From Bacillota bacterium (GTDB lineage: Bacteria > Bacillota > Bacilli > Alicyclobacillales > SLC66), in NCBI GenBank assembly GCA_021793015.1, contig JAJYTO010000003.1, forward strand, positions 1 through 60,984: 60,984 nucleotides of DNA, read 5' to 3'. Made by a program: the position numbers and the translations under genes. The notes beneath the pieces were generated by a model that did no database searches, was not told where the DNA came from, and saw only the letters and a program-made list of their open reading frames with translations. This document shows positions 7,298 through 17,156 of this stretch, piece by piece; within the stretch, counting starts at the first letter, position 1; each line of letters starts with the position of its first letter.

Positions 7298-9250
7298 ATG
7301 CGAATCACGCAGACGAAAATCCGTAGACGTATCTTTTTGGTGCTGTTGGCGTTTGCCTGCGCGGCGTCGATTCTCGTCGGCAGACTGGTCCACATCCAGG
7401 TGCTGGCAGCGGGCGACTACATGGCCAAGGCAGGGGATCTGATTCGGCGTGACATTCCTTTGCCTGCCGTGCGCGGCGCCATTCTCGATTCCCATGGCAA
7501 TGCGCTCGTCTATACCGCCAGCGCGGCCACCATCATTGCGGTGCCTCGCCAAATCAAGGACAAAGCGCGGACTGCGGAACTCCTGTGGAAGGTGATTGGC
7601 GGCAGTCGAGAGGGGATTCTGAAGCTGATCAGCAAGCGAACTCTCATGGTGTATATCAGACCGCGCGGACGGCGGTTGGATGAAGCGAAGACAAGAGCGA
7701 TCAGAGCCATGAAACTGCCAGGCATCTATTTGACCGAAGAGGGCAGGCGCACGTATCCCTACGGCGACATGGCGGCCCAGGTGTTGGGAGTGACAGGCGG
7801 CGAAGGGCAGGGCCTGAGCGGTATCGAGCTCGCCTTTAACGCAGAACTGAAGGGGAAATCCGGAGCGCTGCAGTTCGTCTCCAACGCGCGGGGCGAAGAG
7901 ATTCCCGGAACGAACGATGAATATATCGCGCCCACTCCCGGCCTTAACGTGGAATTGACCATCGATCGGCAAATCCAGCAGTTTGCCGATCGGGAAATCC
8001 AAAACGTGGTCGCCAAATACAATCCGGAGCGAGTGACGATGATCGTAGCCGATCCGCAAACAGGGCATATTCTGGCGATGGCCAATTATCCCACATTCAA
8101 TCCGGCAAACTGGAGACAGGTGCCCCAGGAGACGTACAATCGAAATCTCGCCATTTGGCAGACGTTTGAACCGGGGTCAACCTTCAAAATCGTCACCCTG
8201 GCAGCGGCCCTGCAGGAACATACGGTCAGTCTCACGGACCGTTTTTACGATCCCGGCTACTATGAAGTGGCAGGGCATAAGCTTCGCTGTTGGAAAGCGG
8301 GAGGGCACGGTTCGCAATCGTACCTAAATGTCGTGGAGAATTCTTGCAATCCAGGGTTTATCCAACTCGGGCAGAGTCTCGGCAAAACCCGGCTGTTCCA
8401 GTACATTCGGGCTTTCGGCTTCGGCGCAAAGACGGGTATCACCCTGCCGGGAGAGGCGAAGGGCATCCTCTTTAGCCCGCAGCGCGTCGGCCCGCTGGAA
8501 CTGGCAACCACTTCATTTGGGCAAGGGGTTTCAGTCACCCCCATTCAACAGGTGATGGCCATGGGCGCGATTGCGAACGGCGGCGTGCTGATGAAGCCGC
8601 AAATCGTCAAAGCGTACATGAATCCGGTGACCGACAAGGTGGTTCAGGCGTTTTCTCCGGCTCAAGTTCGCCGAGTGCTGTCGCCGGAGGTGGCGACGCA
8701 GGTGCGCGGCGCCCTGGAGAGCGTTGTCGCGCAAGGTACGGGCGGCCACGCCTTTCGCGAAGGGTATCGCATCGCAGGCAAGACCGGAACCGCGCAGGTA
8801 GTGGTCAATGGCCACTATTCTGGTACGCATTACATCGTATCTTTTATCGGCATGGCGCCTGCGAACAATCCGAAACTGGTCGCCTATGTCGCGATTGACT
8901 ATCCAAAACCAAAAGGCGCCCCCGTTTTTGGCGGCGTGATCGCCGCTCCCGTCGTCGGCAATGTGCTGGCAGACAGTCTGCAATACCTGGGAGTCAAACC
9001 GTCTGTCCAGGGGATCGCCAAGAAATATCGGTATGGCATCGACCCCATTTTGACCACGGTGCCGAATCTCTCTGGACGATCGTACCAGGACGCGGCGCGG
9101 TCCGTGATTCAGAGCGGCGCCATTTTGCGGTTGGTCGTGGTGGGTCATGGGCCCTATGTCGTGGCGCAGGCGCCGGCGGCTGGAGCCAAGGTGGAACAGG
9201 GCAGCGTGATCCGGCTGCATTTGGGACCGGCGCCCGGCGCGTCAGGTTGA
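7298..9250 (+). CDS. spoVD: SpoVD-like class B penicillin-binding protein
   Basis: This 650-residue class B transpeptidase has one membrane span (about 10-30), a pedestal domain (VRGAILDSHGNAL), SxxK in GSTFK (S294-K297), SCN (349-351) and KTGT (495-498). A single C-terminal PASTA domain covers about 589-648. One PASTA domain and position after pbpB match SpoVD, which makes spore cortex peptidoglycan at the forespore outer membrane. I chose the ATG at 7298 because GTGAGGAG lies 7 bp upstream; a TTG at 7259 would add 13 unconserved residues. It could instead serve vegetative elongation, but context favours sporulation. Confidence 0.9.
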   Translation: MRITQTKIRRRIFLVLLAFACAASILVGRLVHIQVLAAGDYMAKAGDLIRRDIPLPAVRGAILDSHGNALVYTASAATIIAVPRQIKDKARTAELLWKVIGGSREGILKLISKRTLMVYIRPRGRRLDEAKTRAIRAMKLPGIYLTEEGRRTYPYGDMAAQVLGVTGGEGQGLSGIELAFNAELKGKSGALQFVSNARGEEIPGTNDEYIAPTPGLNVELTIDRQIQQFADREIQNVVAKYNPERVTMIVADPQTGHILAMANYPTFNPANWRQVPQETYNRNLAIWQTFEPGSTFKIVTLAAALQEHTVSLTDRFYDPGYYEVAGHKLRCWKAGGHGSQSYLNVVENSCNPGFIQLGQSLGKTRLFQYIRAFGFGAKTGITLPGEAKGILFSPQRVGPLELATTSFGQGVSVTPIQQVMAMGAIANGGVLMKPQIVKAYMNPVTDKVVQAFSPAQVRRVLSPEVATQVRGALESVVAQGTGGHAFREGYRIAGKTGTAQVVVNGHYSGTHYIVSFIGMAPANNPKLVAYVAIDYPKPKGAPVFGGVIAAPVVGNVLADSLQYLGVKPSVQGIAKKYRYGIDPILTTVPNLSGRSYQDAARSVIQSGAILRLVVVGHGPYVVAQAPAAGAKVEQGSVIRLHLGPAPGASG

Positions 9251-9308
9251 CACTGGGAATCCGTTCACCTAGAGTGATTGAAGAGAGCTTGGGAAGGACG
9301 GACAGACA

Positions 9309-10793
9309 ATGCTATTGAAAGACATGATCGAGCCGATCGTCCTGAAGACTGTGCATGGTTCACAGGATATCGAGATTTCAGCGGTCAGCGACGATTCGCG
9401 GAAGATTGAAGCGGGGTCCCTGTTTGTCGCGTACCGCGGGGAACATGATGACGGCCATTCGTTTGCGCAGGCCGCCGTCGCCGCCGGAGCGGTTGCCGTC
9501 ATGGTGGAGGAATTGTGCGATGTGCCGTGCACCCAGGTTGTCGTGCCGTCCGTCAGGCGTGTGGCGCCCTATGTCGCCCACGCGGCCGCCGGATTTCCCG
9601 CCCGCGCGATGACGATGATCGGCGTAACGGGGACCAATGGCAAGACCACGACCACGATGCTCATCGAGCAGATTCTGCAGACATACGGCAAGACGACCGG
9701 TCTGATCGGTACGATAGAACAGCGGACGAGCAGAGGCGATCTGCGGGGTTCCCAGATGACAACGCCGGAAGCGGTGGAACTTGCGCGAGTCCTGCGGGAA
9801 ATGCGCGAACTGGACACGGAGTATGTCGTGATGGAGGTTTCGTCGCACGCCCTGAGTCTGGCGCGGGTGGCGGGCATCCCGTACCGAATTGCGGCTTTCA
9901 CCAACCTGACTCAGGATCACCTGGATTTCCACGGGAGCATGGAGGCGTATGGGCAGGCGAAAGGCAAACTGTTCTCGCGACTAGGCAATGATTTTCTGCC
10001 GAGCGTGGACGGATTTCTCCCCGTCGCCGTACTCAATGCGGACGATCCCTGGAGCGCCGCGTACGCGGGCGATACGGCGCAGCAGGTCGTCACATACGGG
10101 CTCGCACAGACTGCGGATGTCCGCGCCGACGACGTGAGCATAACGGCGGACGGCGCGTCGTTTCAGTTGCGCAGCTTTGCGGGCGACGCGCCCGTCCGCC
10201 TGCAGATGACGGGTCGATTCAGCGTGTACAATGCGCTCTGCGCCGCGGCGTCGACGCTTGCGCTCGGAGTGCCGCTGTCCGTGATCAAGACGGCCCTGGA
10301 GCGGGTCGCCGGCGTTCCCGGTCGTTTTGAACGGGTTTTCGCCGGCCAGCCCTATACGATTCTGGTCGACTATTCGCACACTCCCGACAGCCTGGAAAAT
10401 GCGCTGACAACAATCCGCGAGTTCTGCGCCGGACGGGTACTCACGGTGGTCGGGTGCGGCGGTGACAGAGACCGCAAAAAACGTCCACTCATGGCGCAAA
10501 TAGCGCTCAAATACAGCGATTTTACCGTGCTCACCTCGGACAATCCGCGCACGGAAGATCCGGACCGCATCCTCGATGACATGGAGGCGGGTATTGCGGA
10601 CGCGCCCGGGCAGACGTACACCCGCGAGACGTTGCGCGCAGAGGGCATCCGCGCCGCTCTGGCGCGGGCCCGCGCAGACGATGTCGTGCTGATCGCCGGC
10701 AAGGGTCATGAAACGTACCAGATCATCGGCGTCACCAAACATGATTTTGACGATCGCGTCGTTGCGACAGAGATCGTGCGGGGGCAACGGTGA
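9309..10793 (+). CDS. murE: UDP-MurNAc-tripeptide synthetase MurE (meso-DAP adding)
   Basis: This 494-residue ATP-dependent cytosolic ligase adds the third stem-peptide residue to UDP-MurNAc-L-Ala-D-Glu. The P-loop GVTGTNGKTTTTM is near residue 100, and the central-domain EVSSHAL and TNLTQDHLDFH motifs are present. The C-terminal TSDNPRTEDP contains DNPR, the signature for meso-diaminopimelate rather than lysine, so the cell wall is predicted to be DAP type. Its TGA overlaps the murF GTG by 4 bp. Confidence 0.96.
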   Translation: MLLKDMIEPIVLKTVHGSQDIEISAVSDDSRKIEAGSLFVAYRGEHDDGHSFAQAAVAAGAVAVMVEELCDVPCTQVVVPSVRRVAPYVAHAAAGFPARAMTMIGVTGTNGKTTTTMLIEQILQTYGKTTGLIGTIEQRTSRGDLRGSQMTTPEAVELARVLREMRELDTEYVVMEVSSHALSLARVAGIPYRIAAFTNLTQDHLDFHGSMEAYGQAKGKLFSRLGNDFLPSVDGFLPVAVLNADDPWSAAYAGDTAQQVVTYGLAQTADVRADDVSITADGASFQLRSFAGDAPVRLQMTGRFSVYNALCAAASTLALGVPLSVIKTALERVAGVPGRFERVFAGQPYTILVDYSHTPDSLENALTTIREFCAGRVLTVVGCGGDRDRKKRPLMAQIALKYSDFTVLTSDNPRTEDPDRILDDMEAGIADAPGQTYTRETLRAEGIRAALARARADDVVLIAGKGHETYQIIGVTKHDFDDRVVATEIVRGQR

Positions 10794-12169
10794 TCCGCGC
10801 GCGGCTCGCGACCGTGGCATTATGGCTCGGCGCGCAGGGGGTCGCACTGGACACGGAACTGCGCGGGGTGACCACGGATTCGCGGGTCGCGGCGCCGGGT
10901 CAGCTGTTCATACCCCTTGTTGGCGAGCGGTTTGACGGCCATCAGTTTGTCCGCTCCGCCATGGCGCAGGGGGCGGCAGGATTTCTATGGGAGCGGGAGA
11001 GACCGCTTCCGCTGGATCTGGCCGCCCTGCCGCATCTGCTTGTCAGGGATACGCAAACGGCGCTTCAGGATTTGGCGCGCGCCTATCGGCGCACGCTGGA
11101 CGTACGGGTGATCGGCGTTACCGGCAGCAATGGCAAGACATCGACCAAGGATCTGATCGCACAGGTTCTTGCAACCGCCTTGCGGACGCACAAGACTGCC
11201 GGTTCCATGAATAATGAGATTGGCTTGCCGTTGACGCTTCTGACCTTGCCCGAGAACACGGAAATCGTCGTTCTCGAAATGGGGATGAGAGGGCCGGGGG
11301 AGATTGCCGCCTTGGCGGGCATCGCCCGTGTGGACATTGGTGTGATCACACTGATCGGAGACGCCCACATTGGCAGGCTGGGTTCGCGCGCCGCGATCGC
11401 GAAGGCCAAATGGGAGTTGATCGAAGCGCTCGGCGGCGGCGGCGTTGCGGTCATTCCCGCCGATGAACCCTTGCTGGACGCTCTCGCGGCGCCGGCCGGC
11501 GTTAAGGTGGTGCGTTTTGGCGAGGGTCCCCGCGCCGACTGGCGGTTGCACGACTACAAGGCCGTTGCGGGAGGCAGTGAGTTTCGGGTGCTGCCTCCCG
11601 ATGTGTCCGTGTCGCTGCCGGTCGCCGGTCGCCATCAGGCGGGCAACGCCCTGTGCGCGATGGCCGTTGCGGGCATTGTGGGAATGGACATGCGCCGCGC
11701 CGCAAATGCCCTTGCCTCGGCGTCGCTATCCAAGATGCGCATGGAGACATTGCAGCCCCATCCGCTGTTGACTGTCGTCAATGACGCCTACAACGCCTCG
11801 CCGTCCTCGATGTACGCCGCTCTTGAGGTGCTGCGGGACATGCAGGTCGATTGCCGGATCGCCGTGTTGGGCGATATGCTGGAACTCGGTCAGGAGTCGG
11901 AACGACTGCACCGGGAAGTGGGGCGGTCACTCCGGAAGTTTGCCATTGACGCCTTGCTGGGCGTCGGCGAATACGCTCGCTTTTACCTCGAAGGCGCCGA
12001 CGGACTCGTCCGCGCCGAACTGGCGCCGACGGCAACTGCAAGGGCTGACGAGCTGCACGCCTGGGTTGCGGGCGAACTGGCATCCGGCCGACGCACGGCG
12101 GTGCTTCTCAAGGGCTCGCGCAAGATGGGCCTGGAGGCGCTCTTGCCGGGGCTCGAACGATGGGGTTGA
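10790..12169 (+). CDS. murF: UDP-MurNAc-tripeptide:D-Ala-D-Ala ligase MurF
   Basis: This 459-residue Mur ligase adds D-Ala-D-Ala to complete the cytosolic pentapeptide precursor. The P-loop GVTGSNGKTSTKD is at about residues 107-119, followed by the family motif EMGMRGPGEIA. The C-terminal domain carries NDAYNASPSSM and VLGDMLELGQ. It overlaps murE by 4 bp and is therefore probably translationally coupled. B. subtilis lacks murF at this spot, while many other Bacillota have it here between murE and mraY. Confidence 0.96.
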   Translation: MIRARLATVALWLGAQGVALDTELRGVTTDSRVAAPGQLFIPLVGERFDGHQFVRSAMAQGAAGFLWERERPLPLDLAALPHLLVRDTQTALQDLARAYRRTLDVRVIGVTGSNGKTSTKDLIAQVLATALRTHKTAGSMNNEIGLPLTLLTLPENTEIVVLEMGMRGPGEIAALAGIARVDIGVITLIGDAHIGRLGSRAAIAKAKWELIEALGGGGVAVIPADEPLLDALAAPAGVKVVRFGEGPRADWRLHDYKAVAGGSEFRVLPPDVSVSLPVAGRHQAGNALCAMAVAGIVGMDMRRAANALASASLSKMRMETLQPHPLLTVVNDAYNASPSSMYAALEVLRDMQVDCRIAVLGDMLELGQESERLHREVGRSLRKFAIDALLGVGEYARFYLEGADGLVRAELAPTATARADELHAWVAGELASGRRTAVLLKGSRKMGLEALLPGLERWG

Positions 12170-12207
12170 GTCCGGCTGGATATTTAAAGTAGTGGGGAGA
12201 GAGACCA

Positions 12208-13164
12208 ATGGACGTGCAGTCGCTTTCTTTCATCTTGGGCGTCTCGTTTGCGATTGTACTGCTCTTGGGACCCATCGCAATCCCGTTGCTTCACCGTTTC
12301 CGATTTGGACAGGCCATTCGCGCGGAAGGTCCGGCGCGTCATCAGCAAAAATCGGGTACGCCGACGATGGGCGGGGTTCTCGTCATTCTTAGCGTGGCGT
12401 TCACAGCCTGGCGGTTCTCGAGTTCGCCGACAATTGGGATACTGGTGTTCGTCATGGTGGCGTTTGGATTGATTGGTTTGCTTGACGACGCCATCAAGGT
12501 CGTGCGCAGACGCAATCTGGGTCTCACCGCCAGGCAGAAGCTCGTGGCCCAGGTCGTTGTGGTGGTCGTTTTTTATGTCACGCTGTATTTGCGGGGCTGG
12601 CACTTCGAACTGCTCATGCCGGGGACCGGCTATCCATTGCAGTTGGGCGTTTTCTACCTGCCGTTTCTGGCCTTTTTTATGATTGGAACGGCCAACGCCG
12701 TCAATATAACCGATGGACTCGATGGACTTGCGGCAGGAACCACAGCCATCGCCTTTGCCGCCTTTTCCGCCATGGCCTGGTGGGAGAGCCAGTGGAATGT
12801 TTCGGCGTTCGCGATGGCTGCGGTGGGCGCTCTGATCGGATTTTTGGTCTTCAACCGCCATCCGGCCAAGGTGTTCATGGGCGACACGGGGTCGCTGGCG
12901 CTTGGCGGGTCTCTCGCCGCCATTGCGGTGCTCACACGTTCAGAGATCTGGCTTGCGCTTGTGGGTGGTATATTTGTTATCGAGGCATTATCTGTGATTA
13001 TTCAGGTTTTCTCTTTTCAGACGTTCGGCCGCAGAGTGTTTCGGATGAGTCCGCTCCATCACCACTTTGAATTGGTTGGATGGTCGGAGTGGCGCGTGGT
13101 TACAACATTTTGGCTGACCGGATTGGCGCTGTCGGTGGTTGCCCTATACTTATACATACGGTAG
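12208..13164 (+). CDS. mraY: Phospho-MurNAc-pentapeptide transferase MraY
   Basis: This 318-residue polytopic enzyme transfers phospho-MurNAc-pentapeptide to undecaprenyl phosphate, making lipid I at the inner face of the membrane. Conserved landmarks are HQQKSGTPTMGG near residue 50, the aspartate pair in LLDDAIKV, NITDGLDGLAAG, FMGDTGSLALGG and the histidine cluster SPLHHHFEL. About ten membrane segments are apparent. A GGGGAGAGAG site precedes the ATG. It is 39 bp from murF in the operon. Confidence 0.96.
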   Translation: MDVQSLSFILGVSFAIVLLLGPIAIPLLHRFRFGQAIRAEGPARHQQKSGTPTMGGVLVILSVAFTAWRFSSSPTIGILVFVMVAFGLIGLLDDAIKVVRRRNLGLTARQKLVAQVVVVVVFYVTLYLRGWHFELLMPGTGYPLQLGVFYLPFLAFFMIGTANAVNITDGLDGLAAGTTAIAFAAFSAMAWWESQWNVSAFAMAAVGALIGFLVFNRHPAKVFMGDTGSLALGGSLAAIAVLTRSEIWLALVGGIFVIEALSVIIQVFSFQTFGRRVFRMSPLHHHFELVGWSEWRVVTTFWLTGLALSVVALYLYIR

Positions 13165-13202
13165 GCCGGGATGATGGTCATGGACCAGATGAGGTGATCA
13201 AG

Positions 13203-14561
13203 TTGCAGTATTCAGGAAAGTCGGTGCTGGTTCTGGGACTGGCCCGCAGCGGCGCTGCGGTTGCCCAATTGTTGCAACTGCTCGGAGCGCGGGTTACGGT
13301 CAACGATGCGAGTCCGCGCGATCGCGTGGATGCGGATGCAGAGGCGCTGGAAGCGAAGGGGATCACGGTGATCACCGGTGGACACCCCCCGGAACTCGCG
13401 GATGGCTGTGACCTGATCGTAAAAAACCCGGGCATTCCCTATGATCGACCGATCATCATGCGAGCGTTGGCTCGCGGTGTGCCAGTGATCACGGAGGTGG
13501 AGGTCGCCGCCCAGGTGACCGCCGCAGCGATCATTGGCATCACCGGGTCCAACGGAAAGACAACGACCACAACGCTTGTCGGTCAGATGTTGCGCGCGGC
13601 CGGCGTACCGGCCACTGTGGCCGGCAATATCGGCACGCCGCTTTCGGCAGTCGCTCTGGACATGCCTGCCGATCGCTTTCTCGTGGCGGAACTTTCCAGT
13701 TTTCAACTCCAGGGAACCGTCTCTCTGCGACCGAAGATTGCCGCGCTGCTCAACATCTATCCAGCGCATCTCGATTATCATGGGACGCTCGACAGGTATA
13801 TCGATGCGAAAAAGAAGCTGTTTTCCAATCAGACGCAAAGTGACATCGCCATTCTCAACGGCGATCAGGAGATCGTCGCCAATCTGGCCCCGGAATTCGT
13901 CGCGCAAGTGTGGTTTGTCAGCACATGCCGGCGCGTGTCGCCAGGCGCTTACCTGCAGGACGGCGCGCTCATGCTGGAGGGGCCTGGGATGCGGGGCGCG
14001 TCGCCGCTCATGGACGTTAGAGAGATCGCGCTGCGCGGCGAGCACAATGTGCAAAATGCGTTGTTCGCTTCCGCGATTGCGTTCGCGGCGGGTGCGTCCC
14101 CACAGGCGATTGCCGCGACATTGCGAGAATTTACCGGGGTCGAGCATCGCATGGAATTCGTGCGTCAGGTTGGCGGCGTATCGTTTGTCAACGATTCAAA
14201 GGCGACCAATCCCCAGGCGACCATCAAGACGATCACATCGTTCACGGAACCGGTCATCGCCATTTTGGGGGGATTGGATCGCGGCGACGATCTGTCCGCG
14301 CTGCTTCCGGTCGCCGCGAACCGACTCAAAGCAGTGCTGGCAATCGGCGAATCCGGGCCGCGCATGATTGAGATGGCCCTGCTCGCCGGAGTGCCGGCGG
14401 CGCTTGCCGTGAGTTCCCTGCCTGAGGCTGTTCGCGAAGCTGCAGCGCTGGCGGAGCCGGGCGATGTTGTGCTCCTGTCGCCGGCTGCGGCGAGTTGGGA
14501 CATGTTTGCGTCTTTTGAGGAGCGCGGGCGAATCTTCAAAGAGGCGGTGCATATGCTGTAG
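13203..14561 (+). CDS. murD: UDP-MurNAc-L-alanine:D-glutamate ligase MurD
   Basis: This 452-residue Mur ligase adds D-glutamate to UDP-MurNAc-L-Ala. The N-terminal Rossmann motif VLGLARSGAAV begins at about residue 9, the P-loop is GITGSNGKTTTT, and later come LSSFQL and VNDSKATNP followed by GGLDRG. I chose the TTG at 13203 because it gives the conserved start MQYSGKSVLVLG with AGGTGA 5 bp before it, and the same length as B. subtilis MurD (451). The frame stays open upstream into mraY, but that extension is not conserved. Confidence 0.94.
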   Translation: MQYSGKSVLVLGLARSGAAVAQLLQLLGARVTVNDASPRDRVDADAEALEAKGITVITGGHPPELADGCDLIVKNPGIPYDRPIIMRALARGVPVITEVEVAAQVTAAAIIGITGSNGKTTTTTLVGQMLRAAGVPATVAGNIGTPLSAVALDMPADRFLVAELSSFQLQGTVSLRPKIAALLNIYPAHLDYHGTLDRYIDAKKKLFSNQTQSDIAILNGDQEIVANLAPEFVAQVWFVSTCRRVSPGAYLQDGALMLEGPGMRGASPLMDVREIALRGEHNVQNALFASAIAFAAGASPQAIAATLREFTGVEHRMEFVRQVGGVSFVNDSKATNPQATIKTITSFTEPVIAILGGLDRGDDLSALLPVAANRLKAVLAIGESGPRMIEMALLAGVPAALAVSSLPEAVREAAALAEPGDVVLLSPAAASWDMFASFEERGRIFKEAVHML

Positions 14562-14592
14562 CATGGACGAGTACCTGGTGGGGGGCTTTGTC

Positions 14593-15690
14593 GTGCAAAA
14601 ACAGCAACCGGCCGATCTGATGATACCGCTTGTGACCGTATGTCTTCTGGCGCTGGGGGTCATGATGGTCCACAGTGCGAGCACCGTATTGTCACAGGAG
14701 CATTTTCACGACGCTTTTTTTTATGTCAAACGCCAGCTTCTCTGGGCGGGATTGGGTTTGTTGCTGATGCAGGCCGTGAGCAGGATCGATTATCGAATAT
14801 TCGCCAAATACGCCCGGGAGATCATGCTGTTGTGCGTGCTGTTTTTGGGCCTCGTGCTGATCCCACACGTGGGCCAGGTGCGGGGCGGTTCGCGCGCCTG
14901 GCTGGGGATCGGAACGTTCGGCATACAGCCGTCTGAATTCGCCAAGTTTGGTCTGATCATCTTCTATAGCTGGTTGTTAAGCAGGAACCCCGATCGTATG
15001 CTATCCTTTAGACGCGGTCTCGCGCCGCCGCTTCTCATGATGACGCTGGTGATCGGTCTGATTATGCTGGAGCCTGACCTTGGACAGAGCGCGGTGATCG
15101 CAGGCGCAACCATGCTGATGATCTTTGTGGCGGGTGCGCGCACGCGGCACTTGCTGGCCATGGCAGGAACCGGTCTTGTCGCTTTTGCGGCGCTGATCGC
15201 GTCCGCGCCGTATCGCCTGGAGCGGATTACATCGTTTATGAATCCCTGGAAGTATCGCAGCGGAATCGGGTATCACATCATCATGTCGCTGATCGCTCTC
15301 GGACAGGGCGCGCTTCTGGGCGTGGGGCTGGGACACAGTACGCAAAAGCATTTTTACTTGCCGGAACCGCAGACAGACTTTATATTTGCGATATTGGCGG
15401 AGGAATTGGGTTTTGTCGGGGCGGCCGCGGCGATTCTGTTGTTTTCTGTGCTGATCTGGCGCGGACTTCGCACCGCGATGCGGGCGCCGGACCGCTTCGG
15501 CAGCTTTCTTGCAGCCGGGTTGACCGGTGTCATCGCGGTTCAGGTGTTCATCAACATCGGGGTGGTGATCGGTCTGCTGCCAGTGACGGGGATCACGTTG
15601 CCCTTCATCAGCTACGGTGGCTCGTCCCTGACACTGATGTTGACGGCTGTGGGCATTCTCATGAATATATCCCGATACGCCCATTATTAG
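14593..15690 (+). CDS. spoVE: SEDS-family peptidoglycan polymerase SpoVE/FtsW
   Basis: This ~365-residue, ten-span SEDS glycosyltransferase polymerises lipid II and partners class B penicillin-binding proteins such as the two upstream. Signatures are KRQLLWAGLG, GGSRAWLGIG, QPSEFAKFG, the catalytic-aspartate region MLEPDLGQSAV, the long extracellular loop with YHIIMSLIALGQG, EELGFVG and LPFISYGGSSL near the end. The GTG at 14593 follows GGTGGGGGG by 6 bp and gives B. subtilis SpoVE length (366); an ATG at 14563 is possible. Position between murD and murG matches spoVE, but a vegetative FtsW role cannot be excluded. Confidence 0.92.
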   Translation: MQKQQPADLMIPLVTVCLLALGVMMVHSASTVLSQEHFHDAFFYVKRQLLWAGLGLLLMQAVSRIDYRIFAKYAREIMLLCVLFLGLVLIPHVGQVRGGSRAWLGIGTFGIQPSEFAKFGLIIFYSWLLSRNPDRMLSFRRGLAPPLLMMTLVIGLIMLEPDLGQSAVIAGATMLMIFVAGARTRHLLAMAGTGLVAFAALIASAPYRLERITSFMNPWKYRSGIGYHIIMSLIALGQGALLGVGLGHSTQKHFYLPEPQTDFIFAILAEELGFVGAAAAILLFSVLIWRGLRTAMRAPDRFGSFLAAGLTGVIAVQVFINIGVVIGLLPVTGITLPFISYGGSSLTLMLTAVGILMNISRYAHY

Positions 15691-15745
15691 GCTGGCGGAA
15701 TGTTTCGACGGCCATGTTGACAAGAGAGGGAGACGGCGACACAAG

Positions 15746-16864
15746 ATGCGGGTTGTGCTTACAGGGGGCGGCACCGGAGGACATATCTATCCGGCGCTGG
15801 CAATCGGACGTTATCTCCGGGAACGGTATCCCGGGGCCGAGGTCCTCTATGTCGGAACGAAACAGGGCCTGGAGAGCGAACTCGTGCCAAGGGCAGGGTT
15901 TGCGTACGAGTTCATCGAGGTTCAGGGGCTAAAACGGTCGCTGTCCCTGCAAGCTGTCAAGACAGCCTGGCTGGCCATTGCGAGTACGTGGACTGCCCGC
16001 CGCGTATTACGGCGATTTCGTCCGCAACTTGTGATTGGCACGGGCGGGTATGTGGTGGCGCCCGTGGTGTTCGCTGCGTATTCGCTGCGCATTCCCGCCG
16101 CCATTCTGGAAATGGACGTGTATGCGGGATTGGCCAACCGCATGGCGAGCAGAGTGGCGGATACGGTGATGTTGTCCATGGAGGCAGGCAAGGATTCCTT
16201 TCGGCACGCCAAACGCATCGTCGTCACGGGCAATCCGCGCGCTTCCGAGGTGACGCGCATGGCCCCGGACGATGTGACCGCCACGATCGCCAGTCTTGGC
16301 GTCGATCGCAGGCGCCCGCTCGTGGTGATCACCAGCGGCAGTCGCGGGGCGGCGCCCATCAACGACGCGACATTCGCATGGCTGTCAGGCAAAGAGGACA
16401 TGGACTATCAGGTTGTGTGGGTCACGGGGCAAACCCACTATGAACAGATTTCGAGTCGCACCGCGAACCTTCAGGAAAGGCTCGGGTCGAACGTGAAGAT
16501 CGTTCCGTTCTATCACGATATGCCGAGTCTCCTGTCGCTCGCGGCGCTGGTGATCAGCCGCGCGGGAGGCACCACCCTGGCTGAGGTCACGGCGTTGGGC
16601 GTTCCCGCCGTGCTCATTCCTTCGCCGTACGTGACGCACCGGCATCAGGACTACAATGCGGCGGCGCTCGTGAACGCGGGGGCGGCCAAACTCGTCGATG
16701 AAGCGCAGTTGAACGGCGATTCGTTGAAACGGATGGCAGAGCAGTTGATCCATAATCGTTTCGTGCTCGAAGAGATGCGGCAGGCGAGCCTGCGGCTGGG
16801 GAAACCGGATGCGCTGACACGCATTGGCGCTGAAATCGAGCGGTTGACAACGCAGGGATCCTGA
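15746..16864 (+). CDS. murG: UDP-GlcNAc:lipid I N-acetylglucosaminyltransferase MurG
   Basis: This 372-residue GT28 glycosyltransferase adds GlcNAc to lipid I to give lipid II on the cytosolic membrane face. The first glycine-rich loop GGGTGGHIYPALA is at residues 7-19, GTGGYVVAP is near 95, and the C-terminal UDP-GlcNAc site includes ISRAGGTTLAEVTALG followed by AVLIPSPYVTHRHQDYNA. A GAGAGGGAGA site lies upstream of the ATG. Length and motifs are normal for the family. Confidence 0.96.
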   Translation: MRVVLTGGGTGGHIYPALAIGRYLRERYPGAEVLYVGTKQGLESELVPRAGFAYEFIEVQGLKRSLSLQAVKTAWLAIASTWTARRVLRRFRPQLVIGTGGYVVAPVVFAAYSLRIPAAILEMDVYAGLANRMASRVADTVMLSMEAGKDSFRHAKRIVVTGNPRASEVTRMAPDDVTATIASLGVDRRRPLVVITSGSRGAAPINDATFAWLSGKEDMDYQVVWVTGQTHYEQISSRTANLQERLGSNVKIVPFYHDMPSLLSLAALVISRAGGTTLAEVTALGVPAVLIPSPYVTHRHQDYNAAALVNAGAAKLVDEAQLNGDSLKRMAEQLIHNRFVLEEMRQASLRLGKPDALTRIGAEIERLTTQGS

Positions 16865-16918
16865 ACGCCCGCGTCGGACGGGAAGCGACGAGGACCGACG
16901 CTTGGCGCCTGCGGGCGT
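16865..16918 (+). other. Imperfect hairpin downstream of murG
   Basis: ACGCCCGC (16865) pairs with GCGGGCGT (16911), enclosing GTCGG/CCGAC. No T-run follows, so it is not a standard intrinsic terminator. It may shield the murG mRNA end or attenuate into murB. I see nothing else in the remaining 240 bases up to murB. Confidence 0.4.
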
Positions 16919-17156
16919 CGGGGGCTGGCGAGGACCGGCGGGAGTCTGCGCCTGTGTGTAACGGAGCTTGGGAGCATCGGGGGTCAACAGGAATTGATGG
17001 ACGGGCGACGCCCATAGGCGAGTGTCACCAAGCAGCCGCCCTTACATATGATGATGTACGTCAGCGGACAGCGCCGATCGGTCAGACGACGCGCTCTGCG
17101 CTCTGCGGCCGAGTTGCCGCTTTCGCGGGCGACCGCGGCGCGGAAAGGGGCAAGGT